Both the position numbers and the translations under genes were made by a program. The notes under the pieces are model-generated. The model was not told the origin of the DNA. It ran no database searches and was given only the letters and a program-made list of their open reading frames with translations. Below are positions 57,019 to 63,908 of a stretch of 64,000 nucleotides of DNA, piece by piece (position 1 is the stretch's first letter; every line of letters begins with the position of its first letter). Origin of the DNA: a virus; the IMG/VR virus record IMGVR_UViG_3300010412_000009, positions 1 through 64,000 of that record. One strand, written 5' to 3'.

Positions 57019-57869
57019 AATTCTTCTACAGCATAAATTTCAGTAACTCTTAAACCACTAGAATTCCAACCATCATAAAGTTTCCCATCAATAACCGCGC
57101 AAACATGTCCCCTAACACTAACCACATATTTACCTTTCTTAAGTGATTTAACTGCGGTTGCAACAGTCATACCATTCTTATTAGCGATTGATTCAGGACA
57201 ATCATTAGGATTCTTAACACCATACTTAATATTGCATTTACTCCAAATTCTCTTCTTTTGAACCCCAAAATACTCAAGAACTTCATCCCATCTACTTTTT
57301 TTATAACCTCTAGTGTATTCATTACCAGTACTCAAAGGACTCCATCCTCTATCTGCCATTTGTTTATGAACATCAAAATAATCCGCACCTGTCACTGCAG
57401 CAAGGGTAAGGATCTGACAATTATTACTATGAGTATTACCTTTAGACCTATTAATATTGATATGATGAACTTCAACGCTATTCCTTCTCCTTTTTCTAAT
57501 AGGAGTTTCTCCGTCCTCATAATATCTTTTAAACACCATCCTATCACTAACCGTTACACTCCAATAACTTGAATAAGGACGATTAATACCAATGGCGTAA
57601 CTTCTTCCTTTCAATCTAACTTTCCAAAGTTCATGATCCTCTACGTCACGATACTGATTCCCAAACAAATAACTATCATTCTCGAAAGCATCACAACCAC
57701 CAACAATTTCGGCATCTTCAAATCTTGGGTTCTTTTTAAGAAAGTCCTCAAATAACTCATAAGTCCCATAAGTTACTTCTTGCCCTGTTAGGTTATTAAA
57801 TGCTGTATTAACATCATATCCCCAAAAATCTTTAGTTGTTTTTTGAACAAACAGGTCTTTGAATTTCAT
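57015..57869 (-). CDS. Putative papain-like cysteine protease
   Basis: 284 residues. NTHSNNCQILTLAAVTGADY near residue 150 looks like the Cys helix, and KGKYVVSVRGHVCAVIDGKL followed by YDGWNSSG near 250-265 gives His and Asp/Asn, the order of papain-fold peptidases. HHININRSKGNTHSN precedes the Cys. The N-terminal 140 residues are unrecognised, with a basic spot RKRRRNS. Substrate unknown; could cleave viral or host proteins or be a deubiquitinase-like amidase. Confidence 0.72.
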   Translation of the reverse strand: MKFKDLFVQKTTKDFWGYDVNTAFNNLTGQEVTYGTYELFEDFLKKNPRFEDAEIVGGCDAFENDSYLFGNQYRDVEDHELWKVRLKGRSYAIGINRPYSSYWSVTVSDRMVFKRYYEDGETPIRKRRRNSVEVHHININRSKGNTHSNNCQILTLAAVTGADYFDVHKQMADRGWSPLSTGNEYTRGYKKSRWDEVLEYFGVQKKRIWSKCNIKYGVKNPNDCPESIANKNGMTVATAVKSLKKGKYVVSVRGHVCAVIDGKLYDGWNSSGLRVTEIYAVEEL

Positions 57870-57898
57870 AGTTGACTAGTTTTTATTCTTTGATAACA

Positions 57899-57929
57899 CA
57901 AAGATACTAAAAAATTTTTAAACCACAAA
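57899..57929 (-). promoter_or_regulatory. Bacteroidetes-type promoter (copy 1 of a duplicated block)
   Basis: Minus strand: TATCTTTG (57899-57906) and TTTG (57926-57929), spacing 19, upstream of the papain-like gene. The block 57898-57942 recurs almost exactly at 59005-59051. Confidence 0.78.
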
Positions 57930-57938
57930 AAAAAATGG

Positions 57939-58012
57939 TAGGGGATGTTGGACTCGAACCAACGACACCTAGTATGTAACACTAGTGCTCTACTCTACTG
58001 AGCTAATCCCCC
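57939..58012 (-). tRNA. tRNA-Val(UAC)
   Basis: Acceptor GGGGGAT/ATCCCCT, discriminator A with CCA encoded next (57936-57938). Anticodon stem CTAGT/ACTAG with loop GTTACAT (TAC), T arm GTTGG TTCGAGT CCAAC. Confidence 0.94.
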
Positions 58013-58043
58013 ATAAAAACATTGAATTTAGAAGTCTTTAATA

Positions 58044-58595
58044 TCACTTTGATACATAACCCCTAACGTTTAATGATCGTTCAACACGTTCAATCTCAGG
58101 TATGTCATTTCTCAATTTAGCCTCTTCCAAGGTTTCCAACAAGTCAACAATATCTGGTGATGGTAATTCTTTAACTACCGTTGGGTTTACCTCTTCTTTT
58201 TCAATTTTCTTAGGTTTTGACAATCCATTAAGATTATTAAGAGCCTTAAATTTTCGTTTAATATCATGTAATGTTCTATTACCCTCACTATGATTGTAAA
58301 TCTTTGCATCACTAACATCTTGTTCAATATGAACCGTAAATTCCGAACTAAAATTATAACTAACAAACCCAACTTGACCAGTATCAAACCAAAGTTTAAT
58401 AATATACTGATTGTCACCAATTTCAATCATTCTGACATCCTCACAATGACGAGCAATGTCACTAGTTGTCAAATATGAAAAATTAAGATTTCCATTTGCA
58501 CCATCATCGAATACAATCGATTTTATCAATAGTATCAAATAACCTATAAGAAACCCAAGAATTAGAAATAATAATACCAACATTAGTTTAATCAT
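58044..58595 (-). CDS. Membrane-anchored unidentified protein, 183 residues
   Basis: N-terminal membrane helix (MIKLMLVLLFLILGFLIGYL) with a cytoplasmic body: beta-type middle (TSDIARHCEDVRMIEIGDNQ) and helical acidic end (DIVDLLETLEEAKLRNDIPE). No family recognised. Confidence 0.7.
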   Translation of the reverse strand: MIKLMLVLLFLILGFLIGYLILLIKSIVFDDGANGNLNFSYLTTSDIARHCEDVRMIEIGDNQYIIKLWFDTGQVGFVSYNFSSEFTVHIEQDVSDAKIYNHSEGNRTLHDIKRKFKALNNLNGLSKPKKIEKEEVNPTVVKELPSPDIVDLLETLEEAKLRNDIPEIERVERSLNVRGYVSK

Positions 58596-58624
58596 ACTAT
58601 CAATATGTTTTTAACAAAAAAAAA

Positions 58625-58906
58625 TTATTCTTCTTCTTCAATACATTTATCTAAAAAATGAACTACCGCATCCTCAATACTATCCCTCCAATCTTCTTTA
58701 TACGCAATAAATGTCGTATGTAGATCCTGAGGTTCAAATTCTATACCTTCAGGTATTTGTTGAAAACCATCAGTACACACTTGCCATCTTCCAAAATCAT
58801 CGTTGATGATTGCAGGACTAATACCATTTTTTTGAAATTCATCAAGAAGAATCTCAAGAGTAATTATTTTACTCAAATACTCGTACTTTAGTTCTTTTAG
58901 GTTCAT
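58625..58906 (-). CDS. Small acidic protein, 93 residues
   Basis: MNLKELKYEYLSKIITLEIL, then GRWQVCTDGFQQIPEGIEFE, ending in CIEEEE. Beta-type centre. No family recognised. Downstream of the CAU tRNA at 58923. Confidence 0.68.
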   Translation of the reverse strand: MNLKELKYEYLSKIITLEILLDEFQKNGISPAIINDDFGRWQVCTDGFQQIPEGIEFEPQDLHTTFIAYKEDWRDSIEDAVVHFLDKCIEEEE

Positions 58907-58922
58907 TTTTTTATAGTTTTAG

Positions 58923-58992
58923 TTGCGTCAATCGGATTCGAACCGATCGACCTGTGGATATGAGCCACTGGTGTACACCTAGTACTGACGCA
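58923..58992 (-). tRNA. Divergent tRNA with CAU anticodon
   Basis: Acceptor TGCGTCA/TGACGCA, discriminator A, T arm ATCGG TTCGAAT CCGAT are good. Anticodon stem GTGG/CCAC with loop CTCATAT. The D arm is odd: GTACTAGGTGTAC forms a 4-bp hairpin with a 5-nt loop, and T8 is replaced. 70 nt, no CCA. Probably functional but structurally unusual. Confidence 0.78.
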
Positions 58993-59005
58993 ATGTAATT
59001 GATAA

Positions 59006-59036
59006 CAAAGATACTAAAAAATTTTTAAATCACAAA
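59006..59036 (-). promoter_or_regulatory. Bacteroidetes-type promoter (copy 2 of a duplicated block)
   Basis: Minus strand: TATCTTTG (59006-59013) and TTTG (59033-59036), spacing 19, upstream of the divergent CAU tRNA. Confidence 0.75.
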
Positions 59037-59086
59037 AAAAAAATGGTAGGGAACGTATTTCCATCCCAAATCACGTAATCTATCCA

Positions 59087-59500
59087 TTATTTTCGTTTAA
59101 CATATAATATCTTAGGATAATATCCAAAAGTGTAAACAGTAACGGGACATAACCAAATTACCATATCTGGAATTCCTGTTGTGTCAGTCCAAACATAATC
59201 CCTACCAATATCATTATAACCATCAACTCGTTCTAATTTATGGTATGGTGTAGGAAATATTGATTTACTAACAACGACAGTAAATTCTCTTTCTTCATTT
59301 GGATTCTCATTGAATATGGTTTCACACATTGTTTCTGCACCTGAAACCATTGCCAAATGTTCCACAGGTCCAGGATATTCGTCAAATTTAACAAACCATT
59401 CATATGGTCTAGGACTACGGAATATAATTTCAATCCTTCCTGTGAATAGGAATTTAATCATCCTACCCAACATAATAAAAATAAATTTTATATTTTTCAT
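59087..59500 (-). CDS. Unidentified protein, 137 residues
   Basis: Start MKNIKFIFIMLGRMIKFLFT at 59500 gives an N-terminal amphipathic/hydrophobic helix; the upstream ATGs overlap another small gene. Body: RIEIIFRSPRPYEWFVKFDE, YPGPVEHLAMVSGAETMCET. No family recognised. Confidence 0.65.
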   Translation of the reverse strand: MKNIKFIFIMLGRMIKFLFTGRIEIIFRSPRPYEWFVKFDEYPGPVEHLAMVSGAETMCETIFNENPNEEREFTVVVSKSIFPTPYHKLERVDGYNDIGRDYVWTDTTGIPDMVIWLCPVTVYTFGYYPKILYVKRK

Positions 59501-59504
59501 AATA

Positions 59505-59600
59505 TTAATATCTCCATTTATGATAATCATCATTATTCATACCACCTAACGCAAAAATAATAAATAAAAATATCCCAAGGATAATTAATGCTGTTTTCAT
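59505..59600 (-). CDS. Tiny membrane protein, 31 residues
   Basis: ATG 59600, stop 59505-59507: MKTALIILGIFLFIIFALGG then MNNDDYHKWRY. One membrane helix and a short charged tail. Stop is 4 bp before the next ATG (59500). Similar in style to other tiny membrane genes of this region. Confidence 0.6.
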   Translation of the reverse strand: MKTALIILGIFLFIIFALGGMNNDDYHKWRY

Positions 59601-59614
59601 TTTTAATTATTTTG

Positions 59615-59752
59615 TTAATCCAAATAACTTTTTACATCACTGAACTTATATTTGTCACCAATAAGAAATTTACCATCTTTGAACACGCTATAAGATTGAG
59701 TATTCGCATTAAAGTAAATTGAAAACCCGTTTTTTTGTTTTACTAATAACAT
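59615..59752 (-). CDS. Small unidentified protein, 45 residues
   Basis: ATG 59752 gives MLLVKQKNGFSIYFNANTQS, YSVFKDGKFLIGDKYKFSDV then KSYLD, a beta-hairpin-rich mini-protein. A longer open frame exists but would run through tRNA-Lys, so this start is preferred. Confidence 0.65.
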   Translation of the reverse strand: MLLVKQKNGFSIYFNANTQSYSVFKDGKFLIGDKYKFSDVKSYLD

Positions 59753-59766
59753 AATGTTTATTTTAG

Positions 59767-59840
59767 TACCCCCATCAGGACTCGAACCTGAAACCTCGTG
59801 ATTAAGAGTCACGAGCTCTAACCAATTGAGCTATGAGGGT
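59767..59840 (-). tRNA. tRNA-Lys(CUU)
   Basis: Acceptor ACCCTCA/TGGGGGT, discriminator A, no CCA. D arm ATAGCTCAATTGGTTAGAGC, anticodon stem CGTGA/TCACG with loop CTCTTAA (CTT), T arm TCAGG TTCGAGT CCTGA. Confidence 0.94.
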
Positions 59841-59856
59841 ATGTTAATCCAATTTT

Positions 59857-60138
59857 CTAATTCCCAACTCTTTTAATGTGATACAATTTTCCATTAATAT
59901 CTAACCACCATTCATTCCTATTTGGATTATTTCGACATATATTCAATATATGTTGTTTTATTTCATTATCTGTTAATATATCATAATGTTCAATATGAAA
60001 AATGTCGTCAGGTGATGGTTTTTGTCTACTTATACCATACAATTTGTCCATTTTAGACATGTGACGAAGAGAAGCATTGAACAATATAATAACAAATATT
60101 ATAACTACAATAATTCCAAAAATCAATTCACCACTCAT
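59857..60138 (-). CDS. Small membrane protein, 93 residues
   Basis: Start MSGELIFGIIVVIIFVIILF is a strong membrane helix; the body is polar (HMSKMDKLYGISRQKPSPDD) with a Trp/Tyr end. No family recognised. Confidence 0.68.
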   Translation of the reverse strand: MSGELIFGIIVVIIFVIILFNASLRHMSKMDKLYGISRQKPSPDDIFHIEHYDILTDNEIKQHILNICRNNPNRNEWWLDINGKLYHIKRVGN

Positions 60139-60142
60139 ACAA

Positions 60143-60173
60143 CAAAGATAATGAAAAATTTCAGCATATCAAA
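60143..60173 (-). promoter_or_regulatory. Bacteroidetes-type promoter
   Basis: Minus strand: TATCTTTG (60143-60150) and TTTG (60170-60173), spacing 19, five bases upstream of the ATG at 60138, so the leader must be extremely short or absent. Confidence 0.75.
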
Positions 60174-60174
60174 T

Positions 60175-60702
60175 TTATGCAAATTTAAATTGTTTCAACC
60201 ATTTGCGAAGTTTTACTTGTGTCTCACCACCTATCATTTCTTCCCACTCATCATACACACCATCCACACCTGGAAAATCATAATCTTCATTTCTCAACTC
60301 AAGATAATCTTCAAAGTCAGGAAAATTTTCCTTGTCCCAAATTCTATCATCAACCAGGAATACTACCGCAGTAAGTTGATTACCCAAGTCAGGTTCAACA
60401 AATTCAGCACATCGTATCTTATTATCCAATAACCAATCTCGGTGTTGATTTAGTGTTCCTTGAGCAATTCCTGAAAAATCTCGGTTGTGATTAGTCGTAC
60501 CACCGTTCAGGATGATGAATGTTTTATCATTTGTCGCCCAATCATAATAAACAGATTCATATTCGGATTGTTCCAAACTAGTAATGTCTGTACAATATTT
60601 GAGTTGATATTCCACAACAGCGTGACCGAATTGGATGCCTTGCTGAATTGGTGATAAGTTATAAGGGACTAACCCATACATTCTATACCTTCTTTGTTCC
60701 AT
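60175..60702 (-). CDS. PTH2-like peptidyl-tRNA hydrolase homologue
   Basis: 175 residues from ATG 60702; an open frame continues upstream but through tRNA-Lys. YGLVPYNLSPIQQGIQFGHA VVEYQ-type text near residue 9, TFIILNGGTTNHNRD near 52 and FVEPDLGNQLTAVVFLVDDR near 100 recall the PTH2 fold (Q-G-x-Q-x-G-H-A, then E-P-D-L-x-x-x-x-T-A). PTH2 frees tRNA from dropped-off peptidyl-tRNA. The C-terminal 60 residues are an acidic extension. The fold call is fair; the catalytic lysine of PTH2 is not evident, so activity is uncertain. Confidence 0.68.
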   Translation of the reverse strand: MEQRRYRMYGLVPYNLSPIQQGIQFGHAVVEYQLKYCTDITSLEQSEYESVYYDWATNDKTFIILNGGTTNHNRDFSGIAQGTLNQHRDWLLDNKIRCAEFVEPDLGNQLTAVVFLVDDRIWDKENFPDFEDYLELRNEDYDFPGVDGVYDEWEEMIGGETQVKLRKWLKQFKFA

Positions 60703-60732
60703 ATTTATTTTGTGTTTTAATAAAAAAAATTG

Positions 60733-60806
60733 TTCCCCCGCTGGGGCTCGAACCCAGGACCCCCACTTTAAAAGAGTGGTGCATCTACCAACTGAGCTAC
60801 GGAGGA
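60733..60806 (-). tRNA. tRNA-Lys(UUU)
   Basis: Acceptor TCCTCCG/CGGGGGA, discriminator A, no CCA. D arm GTAGCTCAGTTGGTAGATGC, anticodon stem CCACT/AGTGG with loop CTTTTAA, T arm CTGGG TTCGAGC CCCAG. Same acceptor as the enlarged copy at 51769. Confidence 0.95.
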
Positions 60807-60818
60807 ATATCACTACAA

Positions 60819-61262
60819 TTACCTTGGTTTACCACCGAAATATTTTTCGGCGGCTTCCACAAAGTATTCCCTAAATTCAGGAGAATTATTAAACAACTCC
60901 CAAACTTTATCTTTATCAAAGACAACCTCATCCACTTTAACCGCTTCAGGATCTTCTCTTTGTGTAACATCTTGAAATCCAAGATCTAGTAACATTTGTT
61001 TGACCGCATCAGGACTATAATTCCAATACTTATCACTCTCACCGATTTCGATATCATAAATTTCCTTAAACAAATCAGTACAAGCCAACATACCTTGTAT
61101 TGATTCTGGAAACACTTCTATTTTGGGACAGTCTAAAAACTTCCAGCTAATACAAAATTCCACAAAATCATCATCATCGTCACCAACCATTATCCAAATT
61201 TCGGGATCACAGTTTCTATTATAAAACCAAGATTCATGATATACAACAAAACTTCTTTTCAT
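60819..61262 (-). CDS. Unidentified acidic protein, 147 residues
   Basis: ATG 61262 (MKRSFVVYHESWFYNRNCDP) is chosen because the promoter -7 element sits at 61285; a longer frame would start inside it. Acidic run GDDDDDFVEF and a helical C-terminus (VWELFNNSPEFREYFVEAAE). No family recognised. Confidence 0.72.
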   Translation of the reverse strand: MKRSFVVYHESWFYNRNCDPEIWIMVGDDDDDFVEFCISWKFLDCPKIEVFPESIQGMLACTDLFKEIYDIEIGESDKYWNYSPDAVKQMLLDLGFQDVTQREDPEAVKVDEVVFDKDKVWELFNNSPEFREYFVEAAEKYFGGKPR

Positions 61263-61284
61263 GTCATTTATTTTAATCTGATTA

Positions 61285-61315
61285 CAAAGATACAAAATAT
61301 TTTTGAGTTATCAAA
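61285..61315 (-). promoter_or_regulatory. Bacteroidetes-type promoter
   Basis: Minus strand: TATCTTTG (61285-61292) and TTTG (61312-61315), spacing 19, upstream of the ATG at 61262. Confidence 0.78.
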
Positions 61316-61339
61316 AGATTATATAATTATTGTTAAATT

Positions 61340-61525
61340 TTAATATTCAGGAAACCATTCTAATATTGTCACACCATATTCAGGCTCAATACCAAGAGCA
61401 TGCTGACAATGATATTTCGCCTCATTATATCTAATAAAAACACTATCGTCAGGAGTACTATATATACTTAACAATTGAATACCTATCTCGGTATCAAAAA
61501 TCTTATTAACCATTTCTTGTGTCAT
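61340..61525 (-). CDS. Small unidentified protein, 61 residues
   Basis: ATG 61525 (MTQEMVNKIFDTEIGIQLLS) avoids the overlapping tRNA-Cys. The end is EPEYGVTILEWFPEY. Compact acidic protein, no known family. Confidence 0.65.
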   Translation of the reverse strand: MTQEMVNKIFDTEIGIQLLSIYSTPDDSVFIRYNEAKYHCQHALGIEPEYGVTILEWFPEY

Positions 61526-61539
61526 AGTATTATATTTAG

Positions 61540-61611
61540 AGGTCGGGGTGGGATTTGAACCCACGTACAGAGTTTTGCAGACTCGCTTCTAACCCCTCGA
61601 AGCACCCGACC
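61540..61611 (-). tRNA. tRNA-Cys(GCA)
   Basis: Acceptor GGTCGGG/CCCGACC with discriminator T as usual for Cys, anticodon stem GAGT/ACTC with loop CTGCAAA, T arm GTGGG TTCAAAT CCCAC. No CCA encoded. Confidence 0.93.
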
Positions 61612-61618
61612 TAATTAA

Positions 61619-61942
61619 TTATCCCTTAACAATAAGTTCCACAGGTTCAGCACCTTCTTCAAGCCAATGTTCAACCAAACCTTCTGTTTCAGATGTGAGA
61701 TAATAGATGTGAGTATAAGGATCTCTCCAGTTAACACTCGTATCACCTTCCCTATTCCAAACACTAATAAGCCCTTTTTTCACCAAAGAACCGACAACAC
61801 CTCTAACAACTCTAGGACTCAAGTTTGTTTCTGCACAAACTTCACCGAGTCCAACATCACTAAATCCACGTTCTGCATACATTTCATTAACAAGAGCATC
61901 AATTACTTGTTTTTCCATCGGAGTGACTGTTACTTGTTTCAT
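61619..61942 (-). CDS. Winged-helix DNA-binding protein
   Basis: 107 residues. VTPMEKQVIDALVNEMYAER, EVCAETNLSPRVVRGVVGSL and VKKGLISVWNREGD give helix, recognition helix and wing of a MarR/BlaI-like winged helix. It may regulate phage or host genes. Own promoter at 61971. Confidence 0.8.
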   Translation of the reverse strand: MKQVTVTPMEKQVIDALVNEMYAERGFSDVGLGEVCAETNLSPRVVRGVVGSLVKKGLISVWNREGDTSVNWRDPYTHIYYLTSETEGLVEHWLEEGAEPVELIVKG

Positions 61943-61970
61943 AATCGTGTTTTTTTGTATTGTTATGACA

Positions 61971-62002
61971 CAAAGATAAGAACTTATTACAAAATAACCA
62001 AA
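61971..62002 (-). promoter_or_regulatory. Bacteroidetes-type promoter
   Basis: Minus strand: TATCTTTG (61971-61978) and TTTG (61999-62002), spacing 20, upstream of the winged-helix gene. Confidence 0.78.
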
Positions 62003-62029
62003 TTATCTAAGAATTAATTTATCGCATCA

Positions 62030-62224
62030 TTATACGATATTATCATTAGCACGAAGTAAAGTTTCCATAAATTGACAAACACGAGTAGTTGCCCAATCAT
62101 CAGGAACTTTACAATCAATTTCGACACCATGTCTTGTTGTCATCTCAACAATTCTCTTATCACTGAAATAAGTGGCAATTGATGAATTTCTTTGGAAAAC
62201 GATTTTAATAATATCTTCTTTCAT
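62030..62224 (-). CDS. Small unidentified protein, 64 residues
   Basis: MKEDIIKIVFQRNSSIATYF, then MTTRHGVEIDCKVPDDWATT and a helical end. TATCTTTG at 62246-62253 upstream suggests its own promoter. No family recognised. Confidence 0.68.
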   Translation of the reverse strand: MKEDIIKIVFQRNSSIATYFSDKRIVEMTTRHGVEIDCKVPDDWATTRVCQFMETLLRANDNIV

Positions 62225-62274
62225 ATGTGTAAATTATTTAGGTATCAAAGATACAAAAAAAAAAGAAATGGTAA

Positions 62275-63165
62275 CTATTTTTTTCTCCTTTTTAACACTT
62301 CGTCTCTAGAGACAAGAAAACTTAATTTAGGATTTGGATTATCCTCAGAATAAGGTAACACATTCTCCAATCGTCTTTCACAAAGATTAACATATTCTTC
62401 ATTAATATCAATTCCAATATAATGTCTTTTATTCATCTTTGCCATTTTTAGAGTTGTCCCGCTACCTGCCATCGGATCCAAAACAACGTCACCTACATCC
62501 GACCAACTTAAAATATGATCTTCAGCCAAACTTTCAGGAAATATTGCGGGATGTTGATGAGCATAATCATCTTTGGATGAAAATCCTTTGCCGTTATTAA
62601 TATACCACACATTATATCTTGTACCATATTCACCAACCACGAACTTATCTGATTTCTTCAAATCACCATCTTTTGTTCTTGCAGATGGTGTCCCAAAATT
62701 AGTATGTCCAGCCCATCTATTTGGTTTATCTTTTAAAAGGTTAACAGTCTTTGGCTTTCCTTTGGAAAAGACAAACATGTACTCAAATACTTGAGAATAT
62801 CTACCAACCTCAGGAAATGGAGCACCATTTTTATGATATATCATTGTATCATATAATGTGAATCCAATCTCCATAAACTTAAGTGCTTGTTTAAAAGAAC
62901 TCCCCGTCTCACCTCCGTTCTTAACCTGGTCATTTACCACCCAAACAACAACACCACCATTTTTTGTGACTCGATATAACTCACGAGCCATTTCTACAAA
63001 TGGAAAACTGAAACCATCTTCATAGACAATCTCATCTTTAATCTTACCATTATAACTTCTTAAATTATCATATGGCGGTGATGTTACTGTTAAGTCAATA
63101 ACATTATCATCGAAAGTCTTTAATACCTTTACGGCATCCCCTAAATATGTTTTGTTGTATTTCAT
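62275..63165 (-). CDS. DNA methyltransferase (N4-cytosine/N6-adenine type)
   Basis: 296 residues from ATG 63165. DLTVTSPPYDNLRSYNG near residue 26 is the catalytic (D/T/S)PPY, and VVLDPMAGSGTTLKMAKMNK near 228 binds AdoMet; motif IV before motif I is the beta-class order. SPPY is more common in N4-cytosine enzymes. It probably protects phage DNA from host restriction. No partner nuclease seen. Confidence 0.9.
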   Translation of the reverse strand: MKYNKTYLGDAVKVLKTFDDNVIDLTVTSPPYDNLRSYNGKIKDEIVYEDGFSFPFVEMARELYRVTKNGGVVVWVVNDQVKNGGETGSSFKQALKFMEIGFTLYDTMIYHKNGAPFPEVGRYSQVFEYMFVFSKGKPKTVNLLKDKPNRWAGHTNFGTPSARTKDGDLKKSDKFVVGEYGTRYNVWYINNGKGFSSKDDYAHQHPAIFPESLAEDHILSWSDVGDVVLDPMAGSGTTLKMAKMNKRHYIGIDINEEYVNLCERRLENVLPYSEDNPNPKLSFLVSRDEVLKRRKK

Positions 63166-63385
63166 GTTATATATTATATAAAAAAAATGGGGTCGGGACA
63201 AGGCATCCCGAACACCCTTCTTTCTATCATTTGTAGTTTCTATTTTACGTCTAAAAACACGTTAGGTAACAAAAGAGACGCTTCACATTCGGTGTTGCCC
63301 GTCCAAAATCGCCATTGTCTTTTAAGTTTTAGACTAAACTATGTTGTCTTCATTTGGCAGAACCCCAATCAAAAAATCACCTTGG
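63166..63385. other. Non-coding stretch with hairpins, no gene assigned
   Basis: No believable coding frame. On the minus strand CGGGA-TGCCTTG-TCCCG (63194-63210) is a 5-bp stem with a 7-nt loop, and ACGTC/GACGT-type repeats occur further in. GGGGTT near 63365 could pair with GACCCC near 63190, which would give a tRNA-like outer stem spanning about 175 nt. I cannot assign a known RNA. Confidence 0.35.
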
Positions 63386-63464
63386 TTGCGTTTGGAAGAT
63401 TCGAACTTCCCCCGGATCCGTCGATCAACACGGCTCATGAGACCGTCAGTACACCATTAACGCA
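63386..63464 (-). tRNA. Unusual tRNA with CAU anticodon and long variable region
   Basis: Acceptor TGCGTT/AACGCA, discriminator A, CCA encoded (63383-63385). Anticodon stem ACGGT/GCCGT with loop CTCATGA, T arm GGAAG TTCGAAT CTTCC. The D region (ATGGTGTACTG) is short and the variable region about 20 nt, atypical for a Met or Ile tRNA. Confidence 0.72.
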
Positions 63465-63564
63465 TGATACTTCTGTTCATTTAAATAGCGATTGGAAGAG
63501 TACCCACTCAATTACTGCCATCAGACAAACCAACCCCTCTTACGGAAAAACTATTTTTTATTAG

Positions 63565-63706
63565 TGGTGTAATTAGGACTCGAACCTAAATTTTCCTCGG
63601 ACATGCACCGAGACGATGTAGATTATCCTCAAGTAATAACTTTAGTGGAACGTTACTCACCTATAACTTACTCTCATAGGACAATACCCAATTCATCTTT
63701 TACACC
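63565..63706 (-). tRNA. tRNA-like gene with a roughly 70-nt D-loop insertion
   Basis: Acceptor GGTGTAA/TTACACC, discriminator A, T arm TTAGG TTCGAGT CCTAA and an anticodon-like hairpin CTCGG-TGCATGT-CCGAG are sound. D stem GATG/CATC encloses about 75 nt, including an ATTGTCCT/AGGATAAT helix with further pairing inside. Position 33 would be G if the anticodon is CAU, so identity is unclear. Total 142 nt. Confidence 0.62.
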
Positions 63707-63720
63707 ATAAGTTAATTAGT

Positions 63721-63805
63721 GGCGAGAGGGAGATTCGAACTCCCACACCTTTCGGTTCTTGGGTTATGAGCCCAAGGAGGCATCGCCAGCAGCCTTCATT
63801 CTCGC
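63721..63805 (-). tRNA. tRNA with CAU anticodon and class II-like variable arm
   Basis: Acceptor GCGAGA/TCTCGC, D stem AGGC/GCCT with TGCTGGCGAT loop, anticodon stem TTGGG/CCCAA with loop CTCATAA, variable arm ACC-GAAA-GGT, T arm GGGAG TTCGAAT CTCCC. A long, GAAA-capped variable arm on a CAU tRNA is unusual. Confidence 0.82.
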
Positions 63806-63814
63806 AATTTATTG

Positions 63815-63886
63815 ATCCTCTGTGGAGAATCGAACTCCATTATCCGGTTTACAAGACCGGCGCATCACCTTTTATGCTTCAGAGGA
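63815..63886 (-). tRNA. tRNA-Thr(UGU)
   Basis: Acceptor TCCTCTG/CAGAGGA, discriminator T, D stem GCAT/ATGC, anticodon stem CCGGT/ACCGG with loop CTTGTAA (TGT), T arm TGGAG TTCGATT CTCCA. No CCA encoded. Confidence 0.93.
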
Positions 63887-63908
63887 AGATAATTCCTTGT
63901 TATTTAGT

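Noticed and set aside
60022-60432. Plus-strand frame of 136 codons
   Set aside because: Antisense to the PTH2-like gene and a small membrane gene; composition (Phe, Ile, Tyr, Lys) is typical of an AT-rich shadow frame.
63187-63564. Plus-strand frame of 125 codons
   Set aside because: It runs through two tRNA-region genes on the other strand and has no protein-like features.
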